Of a stretch of DNA of 64,000 nucleotides, positions 50,857 through 62,970 are shown in pieces. The translations under genes were made by a program, and so were the position numbers. Every line of letters starts with the position of its first letter. Within the stretch, counting starts at the first letter, position 1. The notes under the pieces are model-generated. The model was not told the DNA's origin and ran no database searches. It was given only the letters and a program-made list of their open reading frames with translations. This DNA is from Icerya purchasi (Eukaryota > Arthropoda > Insecta > Hemiptera > Monophlebidae), in contig CM077116.1 of the NCBI GenBank assembly GCA_039619475.1, positions 29,450,183 through 29,514,182 of the forward strand, written 5' to 3'.

Positions 50857-51510
50857 TTTCACGTTAAATCAACAGCTGTGTGTCCCAGCACAGCCGCACC
50901 CAAGTTTTTATAACCATCTTCGTGTGCATTCGAATATCAGAATATTCTTTAAAAAAAAAAAAAAAACGAAGCAAATTTACCTTAAAAGTGCGACGTTAAA
51001 GAAAACAATTTCCCTTTATAGCGAATTTGCCTCTTTTTTTTTATTTTTTACGATGGAATGTATGTAAGTCTGATTATTATTGAAGATTAAATCACTTATA
51101 TAATCATCTGAGCAGCCGATTGCATTTTGTGTTAGAGAGACTGATAATGGCTGGAATACTGTATTTTAGAACTGTTCACCTTTTGGTCAGACGATTACGC
51201 TATTCCAAACTATTGACATGTTTCAAAAATAAGCTCCTCATATTTCTGAGGATTCGATTTTTAAGAGTTAACGTAACTTTATGTCCCGTAATTTTTCATT
51301 TCTTTGCGCATTTTGAGCATTTCATACAGCATATTTTAAAGAACCCGAAAAACAAACTTTGCTTCATACATATTTTAAAATTTATAAGATCACATATTTT
51401 AAACGACTTCGCATCTTTAACCTAACGTGTTTCTTAAGTAGAACACATTCTAGTCAATACTTTGATCATTTTTATCGAACGGACTGTTTAAATATATCTA
51501 TATTTATAAA

Positions 51511-51541
51511 CATATATATATATATATATATATAAATATAT

Positions 51542-51577
<36 letters not shown>

Positions 51578-51606
51578 GTAGATAGATAGATAGATAGATA
51601 GATAGG

Positions 51607-51644
<38 letters not shown>

Positions 51645-51646
51645 TA
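51511..51646. repeat. (TA)n then (GATA)n microsatellite
   Basis: TA block followed by about 26 GATA units interrupted twice by GGTA at similar spacing, suggesting an internal duplication. Intronic. Confidence 0.95.
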
Positions 51647-52199
51647 ATGATTTTTATTACATTTGGGAACCACTTTTATGCCGTATATGAGAAGTAGAGA
51701 GGAAAAAATAATTTTGCCTACTTACCCATATCTTAAGATTAACGCTTGCGCTAAAACAGTCGTTAAAATACACACATTTTACGCATAATTAAACTGCGAT
51801 CAACTTCGTGTTGATGTGTTTAACAATATTTTTGAGATATTTCCCGAAAATGATTGCGTCACAAAAAAACGTTTATAAATGTAGTATATAACGAGGTACT
51901 ACTTATGTGAGATAGCTCGATTACTGTTTGCAATAAATTTTTGCATTGAAATTTTTGCCGAATTCTAAGAAACTACTTAATACTTACACTAAATAATTTC
52001 CAAATTGTTAGATTTTCTCTGCTGGTTATGAAATTTTTATCAGAATCTTAGTAAATAAAGAGTACACCGCGTATGATTATAAGCTTACAAATTGTATTGC
52101 ACAATTTGCTTTTCAAAGTTCTTAACAAATCGTAATACTCCGAAGTATTTTTTAACGTTCGTTGACCATGCTAGAACACTAAAAATCTGGACCGGAAAT

Positions 52200-52710
52200 A
52201 GATTTTTTTTTTTTTCTTTTAAGATGAAGGAAAGGAGGGGATAAAGGAAGAGTTTGAGGGAGTAGGGAAACCTAATGACAAGAGCTGACTGTATAAAAGA
52301 GGGCGTTTGTTACGAAGAGCAGGACACTCGAAGAAAATATGATCAGCATCACATGTACGAGGAGGATCACAATCGTGAAGAGAACAATAAGGAGAAGGCG
52401 ACAGAGCAAATCGAAAGCGAGAGGAGTGGAGGAGAGAATGATTGATCCGAAGACGAATTTAGGAAGACAACAGAAGAGCGACGACCGAAAGGAATAGAAT
52501 GGAATCAAGACAGGGAACGAGGAATCGACTGAATAAAACGGTAATGCGAATGGCGATTAGAAAATAGGGAGGGATAAATATCCCGCCAAAGTCTGGCATG
52601 ATTGGAGGTGGATAAGGGAAGGATATTTGAAGAAGGGAAATGGTTAAGGAATGAATGAAGGCGACCAGCAGAACGAGCCAAAGAATCGGCTGCGTCATTG
52701 CCATCAATTA
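52200..52710 (-). mobile_element. LINE 3' end on the minus strand, inside SR-B intron A-B
   Basis: Read on the minus strand from about 52709, the first codons give IDGNDAADSLARSAG, the last catalytic-Asp block of a LINE-type RNase H (GN-x-x-AD). It continues through ARLWRDIYPSLFSNRHSHYR and, after a stop and frame change, CDPPRTCDADHIFFECPALR (C...C...H...C knuckle) and LLYSQLLSLGFPTPSN. A run of T at 52201-52213 is the poly(A) tail in minus orientation. It is truncated at its 5' end within RNase H. The C-terminal wording closely matches the plus-strand copy at 57.6-58.4 kb, so both belong to one lineage. It is antisense to the host gene. Confidence 0.8.
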
Positions 52711-53545
52711 GATTCCTTCCTTTAATCTTTCATTTTACTTCGGTTTTATTCCTCCGTATCTTTTTCCTTCTCACCTTAATCAATCTGTAGCGCTAATTTT
52801 TTCGCCCCAATAATCTCCACATTTCATTAAACCACCGGTAAAATTATCTTTACTTTCCTTCATCATCTTTTTTTTTTCTTTTCTATTCTTCCGTTGTTTA
52901 TATTATTCCCGTGACCTTTCCCTTACTTCATATTACATTTCACATTATTTATGAAAGGAGCAGACCACCGTTTATTTTTAAACACTTTGTCAAGAACAAA
53001 AAAATAACGGGTGAGCCCCAAACGTTTAAAAGGAAATACCAATTCAATTCGGATTGGACAAAATCATGGCCACTTGTGCCGAATGAAGAAAAGGACACAA
53101 ACAGTAATCGATTTCGTTGTTTTTTGTTTTTTTTATATGCACCAGCAATTACAATAATAATACATATAAACCGAATTTCGTCAAAACACATTAAGCGTAC
53201 TATTTTCACGAAACCTGATTATTCAGCTACGATATAACAAAGTACGAACGTCACTCGAAATGGCAGAGATGCTCTATAGTTGCTTCGCTGATGACATCTT
53301 TAATTCCGATTTCAATGATTGCGACACCTCGCTCGCGTTTTCCGCATAAAATAGCGTAGGTTCTAGATTTTTAAAAATATCGTGTAACACACAACAAGTG
53401 CATTAATGCATCTAATTATATTTTATTTTTTTTAATTTTTTTTTTTTTTTGGATCGCCAGCCGAGGACATTACCAAACAGCGTTAGCATTTACTTTCTTA
53501 TCGATATTAACGGACCGATTAATTGTACGTTTTACACGTTTACAG

Positions 53546-53749
53546 ACGCTGACGACGCAGGCAAACAGTCTGAATGTGTTTCTTCGGAAAGGCTTGGGGC
53601 TGTTCCTGAAAATGTTGCACATGGAACCATTCAAAACGGTAACTGTCAACGAATTCATATTCGGCTACGACGATACGCTGACATCGATCGCAAATAAGTA
53701 CTTCCCTGAAGGCAAGAGGCCGCCGAAAAAGATGGGTCTTTTTCTACTG
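53546..53749 (+). CDS. CD36/SR-B family scavenger receptor, ectodomain exon B
   Basis: Second recognised exon, 68 full codons, phase 0 at both ends. It begins TLTTQANSLNVFLRKG, which follows directly on the NIPLL end of exon A as in other insect family members. It then has the helical stretch FLKMLHMEPF, the conserved VNEFIFGYDDTL segment (family pattern F-x-GYxD-x-L) and ends RPPKKMGLFLL. The acceptor is TTTACAG at 53545. The donor is GTTCGT, which is weak but placed exactly where the family joins to the R/K-NGT exon. The intron before it is about 3.65 kb and holds a minus-strand LINE fragment at 52.2-52.7 kb. The frame stays open past the donor for a few codons, so retention would give a short false extension. 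Assignment is by recognised motifs only. Confidence 0.9.
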
Positions 53750-55185
53750 GTTCGTATTTTTCTTAAAAGTTTTTCCTTTGACGTCTAATATTATAAACAC
53801 AAGTTAACAAAATTCCGTGTCTTCTGAGAGAAGGAATGTAAAAAAAAAAGTGAAATAGACTCGTTCAATTAACCAAGATTTTTACGACGCATAAAATGTT
53901 TCGTAGGTAAAACGGATTATTTGAAATTGAAACATTTCGATTAAAATGCGATTAATTAACAACAGATAGAACGAACGGAATGTCTCTAAAACTTTCAATA
54001 TTATTCTACGTTAAAGAGTTTATTGGGTTTTTTTTTTTGTTATTATTTTTTATACGAATAAAACAGGAATTTTCCTAAAATAGAACCTTAAAATTAAACA
54101 AAAAAGAACTGTGAAATTAGGAAAATCAATAATCGCTCAGATTGTTTTCCTTTTTTCTGAACAGCTAAGACTTCAATTTAGGATGCAGGTAGGAATTTCT
54201 AAAATGTTATAGCCTGAAAATTTCAAGCAATTACAGTAAAGTCAAAAAAAAAAACACAGAATAGAGTAACCTAGAGGATACGAATTAGAGAAGTAATAGA
54301 AAGGCAGTAAATCAGACGGCAACGAAAACGCGTGTTTGTTTAATTAAGTACTGTTTAGTTTGTTTTTGCATTCCCTAACCATTTATGTAATAGTTATTAA
54401 GACTGGTTTCTGTGAGTGTTCAGCAAATATATACGTTTACGAATGTATTGTTAGATCGTGCAAACGAGTAATAAACCGGTGAACACGTTCCGTAAGTACA
54501 CTAGAATGTTGACGCGAAAGTATTATGCTGTGCCTTTTGTAACAGAGTTAATTGTTAACGGACTGATTAGCCAAACAATCGAAAGAGAGTAGCCAGCGCG
54601 CTGACAAGTGCACAAAACACGTGAAGAAGAAGAAAAATAAAAAGAACGCAGAAGTAAATTAGACACAATAGAGTTCTAAGCTCACCCTCGAAAAACCGAT
54701 GCTACTACACTTCAAAGAAAAGCACACTCGAAAACATAATTAATAAACGGGTAGTGAAAATGTTTAAATGAATTTCCCCGTTTTTATTTATTACCTTAAA
54801 TGCCGGATACAGGTGCTCGTCCCCACACTTCCTGCAATCTACTGTCAGTCTACGTCGAGAATTTTTTGCGATTTCATTCCGAACTGGTAACAATATCACG
54901 ATTCAGTCCGAAATCCGTCGTTGATTGTTCTTATTTAATATGCGCAATGATCAGCTAAAATCTTGCAATTACGATCTACCATTCTGCAAAACATTATTTC
55001 GATCCAACGACAAAATTGAGAAAAATAATCATCGAGTAGGGGACTATATCGGTCAACCCGATTTGTAACCATCATAAACCATCGATGTGTAGAACCTGTT
55101 AAATTCGGTATAAAATGAGATTATATAAATATTATCCCGAATATATGAGATTTACGTATATTTTTACCCACATTCTATTTCGATA

Positions 55186-55186
55186 C

Positions 55187-55242
<56 letters not shown>

Positions 55243-55243
55243 G
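55186..55243. repeat. (AT)n-(GT)n-(AT)n compound microsatellite
   Basis: AT, GT and AT blocks in sequence within SR-B intron B-C. Confidence 0.95.
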
Positions 55244-57584
55244 TATATGTAGAAAAGTGAAAGCCGCTGTATTTGTGTGATGGTGATAAATAGTGACGGG
55301 GAGAGCAACTTGTTGATGAGACTTATGGGCAGTGAAAAAAATAACAAAAAAAAAAAAAACCAGTTCAATTAGAATGGCGTGTGTAGTGCACTATCACACA
55401 CACACACACACTGCTTCCTCCGTAAAGTTGACTAAATAACCTCTTCACTGGTCTGCGAACTTCTTCATCCACAACTGCAACAATCTCCTATTTTGTTACC
55501 ATTTCGTACTTACATAATAATAATTATTGCATTTTATCGATTAATACAGATAAAACGTACTTCTAGCCGCATTACCACATGAAACACCCGCATACACTGT
55601 GCCGTTTTTATTGTCGACACGGAATTCTCACGTTACCTCGGCATTGCATTCCCTTCACCACCGCAAACACTTCGCCGATCTCCTACGCACGCTATTTGAA
55701 CAGTACGGTATTTTTTTATTCTAGTCTTCTACAGCGGTCGAGGGGCATAGGCAAAAAATTTACACATTATCGTGAAATATTAAACAATAACGAAATTAGA
55801 CTGAACGACACCGATCCCTGTATAAATCGGAAAAAATTCTCCGCGCTACATTCGTTTTCCGTTATACTTATTTTTTTTTTTCATTACGATTAACAACAAG
55901 CCGCAATTTATCCGGCTTAACTAAAGAAGCAAACTATAAAAATCGTCCGTAATACGACGTTTATTGCGAATACAGGAAAAAGTTTAGGCCTTTTTTTTTC
56001 TTTTTTTAATTTAATGTCTTTTTTTAATTTAACGTCTTTTTTTTTTCTTAATTGACTTGAAACGCTCCATTGCATTTCCTTTCTTGCAACACATTAACCA
56101 TAAATGTACGAAAATGTCGAATAAATACTCGTTAAAATTTTATATAAACCTTCATAATTATCCCGCAAAAATATCTAATTCATCTGAATGAATAACAACA
56201 CAATGGAACAAGACTATAAAAACAAGGTGTTTAGAAGCGCCCGAGTTTGGTCACGCTTGCATCGATTTACGCGCGGTGACTCCTATTTGCGTATGTGTTT
56301 TACGTAACAACTCTTTTGCGTAAACTTTTACTAGTAAACATTGAAATTGAGTTTTTTTTTTTTCAAATTTTAACCAATATCCGTATAATGAGTATTAATT
56401 TAGTTTACATTACCCCGGTCAAAGTGATTTTTCCGGGTTATTAAATTTTATAAATTTATAAAATACGCGTATTAAATGAAAAAAAATACAATAAAATCTA
56501 AAATTAACCCCCCTTTGTAAGTCAAAAAAATTAATATTTTTTCCTTAATAACCAATTAATTATTAAATTATTCGATTATATATTCATGAAGTTGGTACTT
56601 TTGAAATAAAGGTTTTTTAATTTTACGAATTGAAGGCAGTTTCAAAAGTTCGTAAAAACAATTACAGTCCACACGTTAACGATATCTAAATCGTTCGTTT
56701 TAAGAAAGACTCGAATTTTTACCACACACCTCATTCTCCAGTCGCAGTTTCAACATTGAAGGAAGCGTACTCCGAGTTCCCATTTTGCCTAAAATACCCT
56801 TAAAAAAAATTAAACATTTGTAACGTAACACCTCTTAAAATAATAATAAAATCAAATCAAATCAAATCAAATTTATTATTATAATTATTATACAATTTTT
56901 GACTGCAAAATACGCATTGTCAAGCGCATATAAAATTTTTTTATAAAATATAAATATACACAATGTAAACTTTAACCATTGAATACATGATCTCTCAGTT
57001 TGCTGGGACTTGGCCTTCCTACTCCATATTGCGCCGCTTATGTCCTATCTTTTCCGTCTCCACAGATTGTTCCTATTAATTATGTTCCTTTCTCCTAACA
57101 ACTTTCTATTCTAGTTGTTTCTGGGTAAAGGTCCCCCCGGCTGACCGAGCCCAAAAAAAAAAAAGAAAAAAAAAAAAGAATATATAATCTCCTATATATA
57201 AAAATATATTATGATTCCGAAAAAAAGATAAACAAAAATATTCGAGTACATACAAACTTATAACATAAATGGATCTTAACAGTCGACAAAAAAACAAAAC
57301 ACTTATAGAACAAAGGTCTGTATTAGGTACAAAGCAGATAAGAAATTAACTTTTTCTGTAATGAGGTGCGGAGATAAGGAAAAGGTTTTAATTTTAGCAG
57401 TAATAAGAAGAACTTCATAGGAGCCTGTGATTCGTAATTTCCATCCTTGTATAATGTTTGTTGTAGTTTAGAATATTTTTACATATAAATCATTTGATGA
57501 TTCTAGTAACTCCTTCTCTATGTATGATTTTAAACCTGTATCTGTTTTTAAAAATAAACATTAGAATAAGAAGATGATAAACTC

Positions 57585-58396
57585 TTAGTACGAGACAATA
57601 ATAAATGGCTAATCATCTCTGATGCTCAGAGTGTTTTACAAACTATCTCATCTATTTTTCCTCGTCCTTCTTGTGATCCTATCATTCTTCGTATTCGTTC
57701 GATTATCCATAAACTTTTCCAAGCTTTTACCACATACAGATTGAGTTCCCCTTTGGATTCCAGGCCATGTTTGTATAGAAGAAAATAAAAAAGGGTTGAT
57801 CAGCTGTCTCAAGGTGCAGCTGTTAATGGACTCCTCCCTATTAATAAGTTCACCGCTGGTAATTTACTTGCGTTGTTTAAAAAATTCCATTATAGGTTTT
57901 GCTCAGACCCATACCCTTTCTCCTTTTCCAACCACAATTTTCCTCTTGAATTTTTCTATTCAGCCATATTTTCCAGTTAATCCTTGGTTTCATAAATTCC
58001 CGTCTTTGCAACGCTATATTATTTTCTTTTTTAGGTCGGTTGCGCTTCAATCATACTTCTTTCATCTCGCTGTCGAGTTCCACTTTCAGACTCTCCTTAT
58101 ACATCCTCCCAATGATATCCACGAATGTAATTCTAACCATATCCTTTTCGAATGTTCCACTCTGTTGTCTGAAAGTCTCCTTCTCTACTCTCAACTTTTG
58201 AGACTTAATATTCCTGCTCTCTATGGTGCTGCATCTGTCCTCTCCTTTCCCTCGCCATCTGTTGTCGCTCCCTTGTATCCTTCATGATAAGCTGACCGCA
58301 TACAAATCTAAATAATTAATTCAGCGATACCTGTCTTTCTTATCGAACGTGGGTCAATGCTCGTTATCAGTGAACCCGAAAAAAAAAAAAAAAAAC
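57585..58396 (+). mobile_element. LINE 3' end with poly(A), inside SR-B intron B-C
   Basis: Fragmentary RNase H and C-terminal domain of a non-LTR retrotransposon. At about 57600 the frame reads SDAQSVLQTISSIFPRPS and ILRIRSIIHKL (RNase H 'DS' block, here DAQS). At about 57800 VDQLSQGAAVNGLLPINKF corresponds to the (K)ADQLAKxAA block. 58110-58220 gives NHILFECSTLL and LLLYSQLLRLNIPALYGA, then a 3' UTR and a 15-17 base A run ending near 58396. Several stops and frame changes break it. It is 5'-truncated and is the same lineage as the minus-strand copy at 52.2 kb. It is co-oriented with the host gene. Confidence 0.8.
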
Positions 58397-58849
58397 TATA
58401 TCAAAATCCACTACACGTTTACTCGTTTAATGAAGGATGCTCTAGCTCAGTTAAGGTTTGCGCTAGGGTGCGCTAGGTATGCAGATGCTGCGTTAACTGT
58501 TTCAGCGAACTACCAAAAAAAGGGGGCTGGCGTTGATTCCCTCCTCCCGTTACTTTTAGGTATAATACAGATTCTATAAGTGTGCTAGCTTTTTCATGAA
58601 ACAATTTGGGGGAGGGCAGTTTAACGGAGTCCTTATCCTTCAAAGCCTTATAATTTTTACTACAGCTTTTTATAAAAATTTCACTCGGGGCTGATGTGAC
58701 AATTTGCAGCCTCCCCTTCCAAAATATTATACAATATGCCGGGACCGGCTGATAGGGTGCTAAGTAAATCCGCGCTATATACAAATATAAAAAATATTGC
58801 GAGGTATAGTAAAATGAAAAATTTAGTTTCCTTAATTTTACTGGAACAA

Positions 58850-58862
58850 ATAATATTATTAA

Positions 58863-58907
<45 letters not shown>

Positions 58908-58929
58908 TATCTTTGTTATTACTATTATT
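58850..58929. repeat. (TTA)n microsatellite near exon C acceptor
   Basis: About 17 near-perfect TTA units, then interrupted TTATTAC variants, ending about 65 bases upstream of exon C. Confidence 0.9.
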
Positions 58930-58996
58930 GATTAGATGTGATTTGACTATTGTTATTGTTATTATTACTAACTTATCGCCCGTTATTTATTAACAG

Positions 58997-59138
58997 AGAA
59001 ATGGTACGTTAACCGATAAAGCATCCATCTTTACCGGCACGAACAGTATGAGTAATTTTGGTTATATGGACCGGTTGAATGGACTTGACCGGTTGCCATA
59101 CTGGGAGAAACCGTGCGATTCCATTCAAGCTTCCGAAG
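58997..59138 (+). CDS. CD36/SR-B family scavenger receptor, ectodomain exon C
   Basis: Third recognised exon, 47 codons plus one base. It opens RNGTLTDKASIFTGTNSM (a second NGT sequon and the family 'NGT...TG' block), continues through DRLNGLDRLPYWEKP and ends CDSIQASE plus the first base of the glycine codon finished by the next exon. The Cys of CDSI corresponds to the first conserved ectodomain cysteine of CD36. The acceptor is TTAACAG at 58996, the donor GTATAA at 59139. An alternative acceptor two bases downstream (AGAG) would break the frame with exon B. The upstream intron is about 5.2 kb and contains a LINE 3' end (57.6-58.4 kb) and a TTA microsatellite just before the acceptor. Confidence 0.9.
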
Positions 59139-60245
59139 GTATAATAATATTCATGATTCTACGCTTACACCTTTACATAGTCGCTCTGTCTCTTATTCTG
59201 GAAACACACATGAAACAGACACACTCACACGCAGAGCGAAGCATATGCACTTTTAATAACCGCCATGTAGCTATATGTCGTACGCAGGCAGATGGATAGA
59301 TACACATGCACGGCGTATCGATATGATTGCCATCAGGTCACGACTGGACCGACATGCTAATGATGATGATGACCACAATTCCGATTATATAATCGGCACC
59401 GCTAAAAGCGCGTACAACGTAACGTCTAGAGCAGTGCTTAGACGGTTGCACATAAAAGTTGTAAAGTTTGTGCAACCGCGATTTCTATCGACGTTTAAAG
59501 ATTATGCAAATCGTTCCTTACAACATTAACACCGCTACGCACACAGACACACGAGCCTACATTCTCTCTCTCGTCGCTCTGCCGGCCCGTTCGCATCGCG
59601 TTAATTACACACACGCACACCTGAGTTCATAGCCGCGCACATAAAACTGTCATCTTCGTCAATTCTGTTGTCGCGATCATTTCCATCGCCGCCCGTCCGT
59701 GCTTAATCTTCTCAATCCGTTATCGCACTTTCTCCTCGCCTCTTTATTCGAACTCATTGTACTACACAATTTCACACTATTACTTCCAATTTCGTTTTCA
59801 TTACCTGGAAGAGTATGTAGCTAGTTGCGCGTGCATGTTTTCCGTCCGACCTGGGCGCATGGGGTAACATTAACTTACTACTTTTGCTCGTATTGTACCT
59901 TCTTGCTCGGCACGTTCGCGACCAATCATCTGTTGCTGCACACAGTTACTTAATTCTTCGTCGTCCGCGCTCGCCATGCTTACGCCACGACCGGCTTTTC
60001 CTTTTCGTCGTACGACCGGAATTTTCACCGAGGGCCACTAGGTTAAGGTTACCGCACCTATTATTTAAACACAAGTCTCGCGAACGTGTGCGCCTTTGTA
60101 CCTTTACTTCGTTTTACAGCGATTAACAGAAAATAAATACGTGCCATTTCAAATTTTAGACAACTACAAAAATAACACACTCTACCCCCGCCCCGGGACA
60201 TTTTCTTCATCTAACACTTTCCTCTAAACGTAATTGCAAAAAGAC

Positions 60246-60276
<31 letters not shown>

Positions 60277-62413
60277 AAATAAATAATCGAATATAATAGC
60301 GTGTTTGCATTTAATAAATACAGTTCCTTCGGAATAATTTAAAACGATGCAAAAATGCGTTATAGTTTACCAGTAATAATATCGCCCAACTACTTTAAAA
60401 TTCACCGTTAAGCTGTTTAACTCTCGACAACATCAACATCCCTTTCTGGCGACCGAGATTGTCCATTTCCTCCTTCAATTAAATTCAGGTCTCGGTGAGT
60501 CTCAATCATTTTTTGTCTATGACTAAACCTGTAATTTTGTAGTTATTTATAAAATTGTTAAAATCTTTTTATTATTTCTAAATATCCCGAATGTATTGTA
60601 CAGCGCAATTTTCAATCATGTAATATGTATGTATGTGTGTGTTTGATATTATTTTATATACAAACGCAATTCTAAAAAAGAAAAACAAAAAAAATTTTTA
60701 ATGAATGAAAATGGATCATCGTGAACTTTGAAAGTGGCGAAATTTAGATCAATTTCAGTGTGAAGTTCAAAAGAAGCTTTAACGTATTGACCTTAAGGTG
60801 TTTTTTTTTTTTTGCGTGTAAATTGAAATTACAATTGTTGTTTTCCTTTTGCTGTATTGTCAATCATTAAACACATTTATAATAAAATTCACGTATAACA
60901 GAAAATGTAATTCTTTAAGAAAAAACATAAACCACACGTTTCGGAGTTACATACTCCATAATCATGGGGTATTAACTGAAAATGGCTCATAGAACCGCAT
61001 GCAACCGGATAATACGTTAGAGCTATGTAACAAATGTAATCGAACCTGCTCCCAAAATGTCGAATATATGTATTACTGCGTGTTCTTCGAAAATAATATT
61101 CTTGCTTTTTGAAAATCTCTTTCTTTTTTCCGTTTTTTATCACTTCCAATTGAGTCGCCTCCACTTTCTACGTGCTTCGAATTCTATCTTAATCTTAAAT
61201 CACTCTTTTTCCATGACCTACGTCATAGGAATCTCTAAAAAATCTACAACGTTGATCCGGCCTTTTTTTATCTCCATCATTTTAGGTGCATTCTCCTACT
61301 TACTACTATCACAAGATTACCCACACCTCGTAATCGACAGCCGAATTTTTCATTCACTTTTTCCACAGTCGCGACGCTTAAATTAATAATCACTTTTATA
61401 GCTATCGGTTTCTCCCGCGTTAACTCCCTCGATCCGGGGAATACTTCTCCTTCAGTTATTTCACGCGACTGTGTAAGTTCCAACTGTCGCTTGTTTTGTT
61501 GTTTCCTTTAAATCTTGTAAACGGAAATATTTAAATGTTTCGCAGCAACATTAGCCTCCTAACCACCCTCGATGACGGCGTACACATGCAATAACGATTT
61601 ACGTTAATGTCCGGTAAAAACAGTCGACGCACACTGTTCGAATAAATCATAAAAATCACACTGAAAAATGTATGCACGCCATTTAGAGCGCAGACTCGGT
61701 GATTGAGAATTAAACACTCAAGGCTACTTAAAGGAACTGTTAACGAGTAGCGACCGAATTGGAACAAAAGCATAATCTGTTGATAGAATAACGTAATTTA
61801 CAGCAATAATAAAATATCGCCGAAGATGGACGATACCGTTTAACCACTACTATTCATACTTACCTTCGAATTATAGCTCATTTACCAATGCTTAAGGTGA
61901 GTATACGCCATGGTCACGTATTTTATAATAAACAATCAGCAACGACGACTAAAGGGAATGTGTCAAAACAAAAACGAATTAATGCAAAAACACGTAATCA
62001 CTGTAATGCAGCAATGTCTGTGAAACATTTCTTATAAAGAAAACTACGCTTGACGTCACAAATGATAGAACGATTATTCGAACGTATTTTTTTTTTTTTT
62101 TAAATTATAACGGATTTTGTTGTTTTTTTTTACTTCTTTATCGCGAAAACGGAAAACGGAAACAAACAAACATGCAGCTAGTTGTAAATATTATCGAGCT
62201 AAAATTTGAATAACCGGAGAATTTTTCGAATTACAGTTTTTACTTTAAATACACCGTACGACTGCAGACGGTAATAATTATCGCGATTAGAATTTCGCCG
62301 TCCGGATAGAAAATTTTCGCTCTCATTTTTCAATCGACAATTTTATTTCCTGTCCTGAACTTTTTTCATGTTTACGCATTTTACTATATGCCGTGTTTTC
62401 GTTTCGACGCCAG
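59139..62413 (+). other. Intron C-D of the SR-B gene
   Basis: Intron of about 3.3 kb. The first kilobase is richer in G+C and CA-type repeats than the rest. A poly(A) run lies at 60246-60272 and an inverted-repeat/hammerhead-like element at about 60888-61066. Minus-strand lysine- and arginine-rich open frames at 61.1-61.5 kb match nothing I recognise. Confidence 0.7.
60888..61066. repeat. Inverted-repeat/hammerhead-like element in SR-B intron C-D
   Basis: Contains TTTCGGAGTTACATACTCCA then TAATCATGGGG. On the minus strand this is TGATTATGGAGT-ATGTA-ACTCCGAAACGTG, a perfect 5-bp GGAGT/ACTCC stem flanked by the same boxes as at 7.8 kb. The far side has GCTCCCAAAATGTCGAATAT, comparable with ACTCCCAAACATGTCGGCTA of the 7.7-kb right arm. 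Outer arms are poorly preserved. Confidence 0.6.
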
Positions 62414-62659
62414 GTTCGTTTTTCCCGCCACGGCAGCGGACTCATTCCGATCTGGTATATCTGTTTGACAAGGATTTATGTCGATCATGGCCGCTACTGT
62501 ATAGGGGAGAATGCGAGAAAGACGGCATCGAAGCCGGTTACTATACTCCAGCGGACTATATGTTCGATCCGGATAATGAAAACTACGTACGATGCTTTTG
62601 CAAATCGCCCGCAGAATGCCCGATAAAAGGCGTCCAAAGCATCAGTCCTTGCCAATTTG
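62414..62659 (+). CDS. CD36/SR-B family scavenger receptor, ectodomain exon D (cysteine-rich)
   Basis: Fourth recognised exon: two bases finish the glycine of exon C, then SFFPPRQRTHSDLVYLF, DLCRSWPL, the CFC pair and SISPCQF, ending one base into the next codon. The cysteines of DLCRS, CFC, AEC and SPC match positions expected for the conserved CD36 disulphides. One further cysteine, in RGECEKDG, is not expected from mammalian CD36 and would make the count odd for this part of the ectodomain. The acceptor is GACGCCAG at 62413, the donor GTAAGT at 62660. The ATG upstream at 62368 lies in the intron. The next exon should start in phase 1 with the family 'GAPV.. SFPHF' block and was not found before 64000, so it lies outside the window. 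About 3.3 kb of intron separates exons C and D. Confidence 0.92.
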
Positions 62660-62784
62660 GTAAGTTCTCTTTATTTGTAAAAAAAATTAGAGGAGACGAG
62701 ACACCTTCTGGCGAATGATTACAAATAATATCATTATAATTAAAAAACATTTAACACGAAAGTTTTGTATCATTAAAATAATTG

Positions 62785-62970
62785 CACATCAATTTTATAG
62801 CGGCATGTTTCGCAGATCAACACGCTCCGTATTCGTGAAAAACAGTAATTTATAAGAAAAAAAAAAAAAGAAAAGAAGTTAAAGACGTAAAATGATTTAC
62901 ATTTTTAACTTTATTTTTAAAATATTACTATTTGTTCACCTCCGAAACATGTTGGAATAAAATTGAGGTG
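62785..62970. repeat. Inverted-repeat element in the intron after exon D
   Basis: The left arm (62785-62822) contains ATCAATTTTATAGCGGCATG followed by TTTCGCAG. The right arm (62933-62970) contains CCTCCGAAACATGTTGGAAT and AAAATTGAGGTG. Together they form an imperfect ~38-bp inverted repeat around an A-rich centre. The GGCATGTTTCGCAGATCAA block is shared with 37.07 kb. Confidence 0.65.

Larger units (their letters stand above)
49897..53545 (+). other. Intron A-B of the SR-B gene
   Basis: Intron between exons A and B. It contains TA/TC-rich satellite sequence (50701-50856), a GATA/TA tract (51511-51646), a minus-strand LINE remnant with its A-tail (52200-52710), and otherwise A+T-rich sequence with no convincing exon. 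The open frames within it are the simple repeats or shadows of the LINE. Confidence 0.75.
53750..58996 (+). other. Intron B-C of the SR-B gene
   Basis: Intron of about 5.2 kb. It holds an AT/GT compound microsatellite (55186-55243), a CA tract near 55394-55411, a short AATCA tandem near 56851-56872, a plus-strand LINE 3' end with poly(A) (57585-58396) and a TTA array (58850-58929). I saw no additional exon with splice sites and family motifs. Confidence 0.7.

Noticed and set aside
52272..52707. Hydrophobic minus-strand frames as membrane proteins
   Set aside because: They are shadow frames of the LINE RNase H/C-terminal sequence.
57796..58287. 163-codon frame as a host gene
   Set aside because: Its last third is the LINE C-terminal domain and the rest is a shadow frame of the same element.
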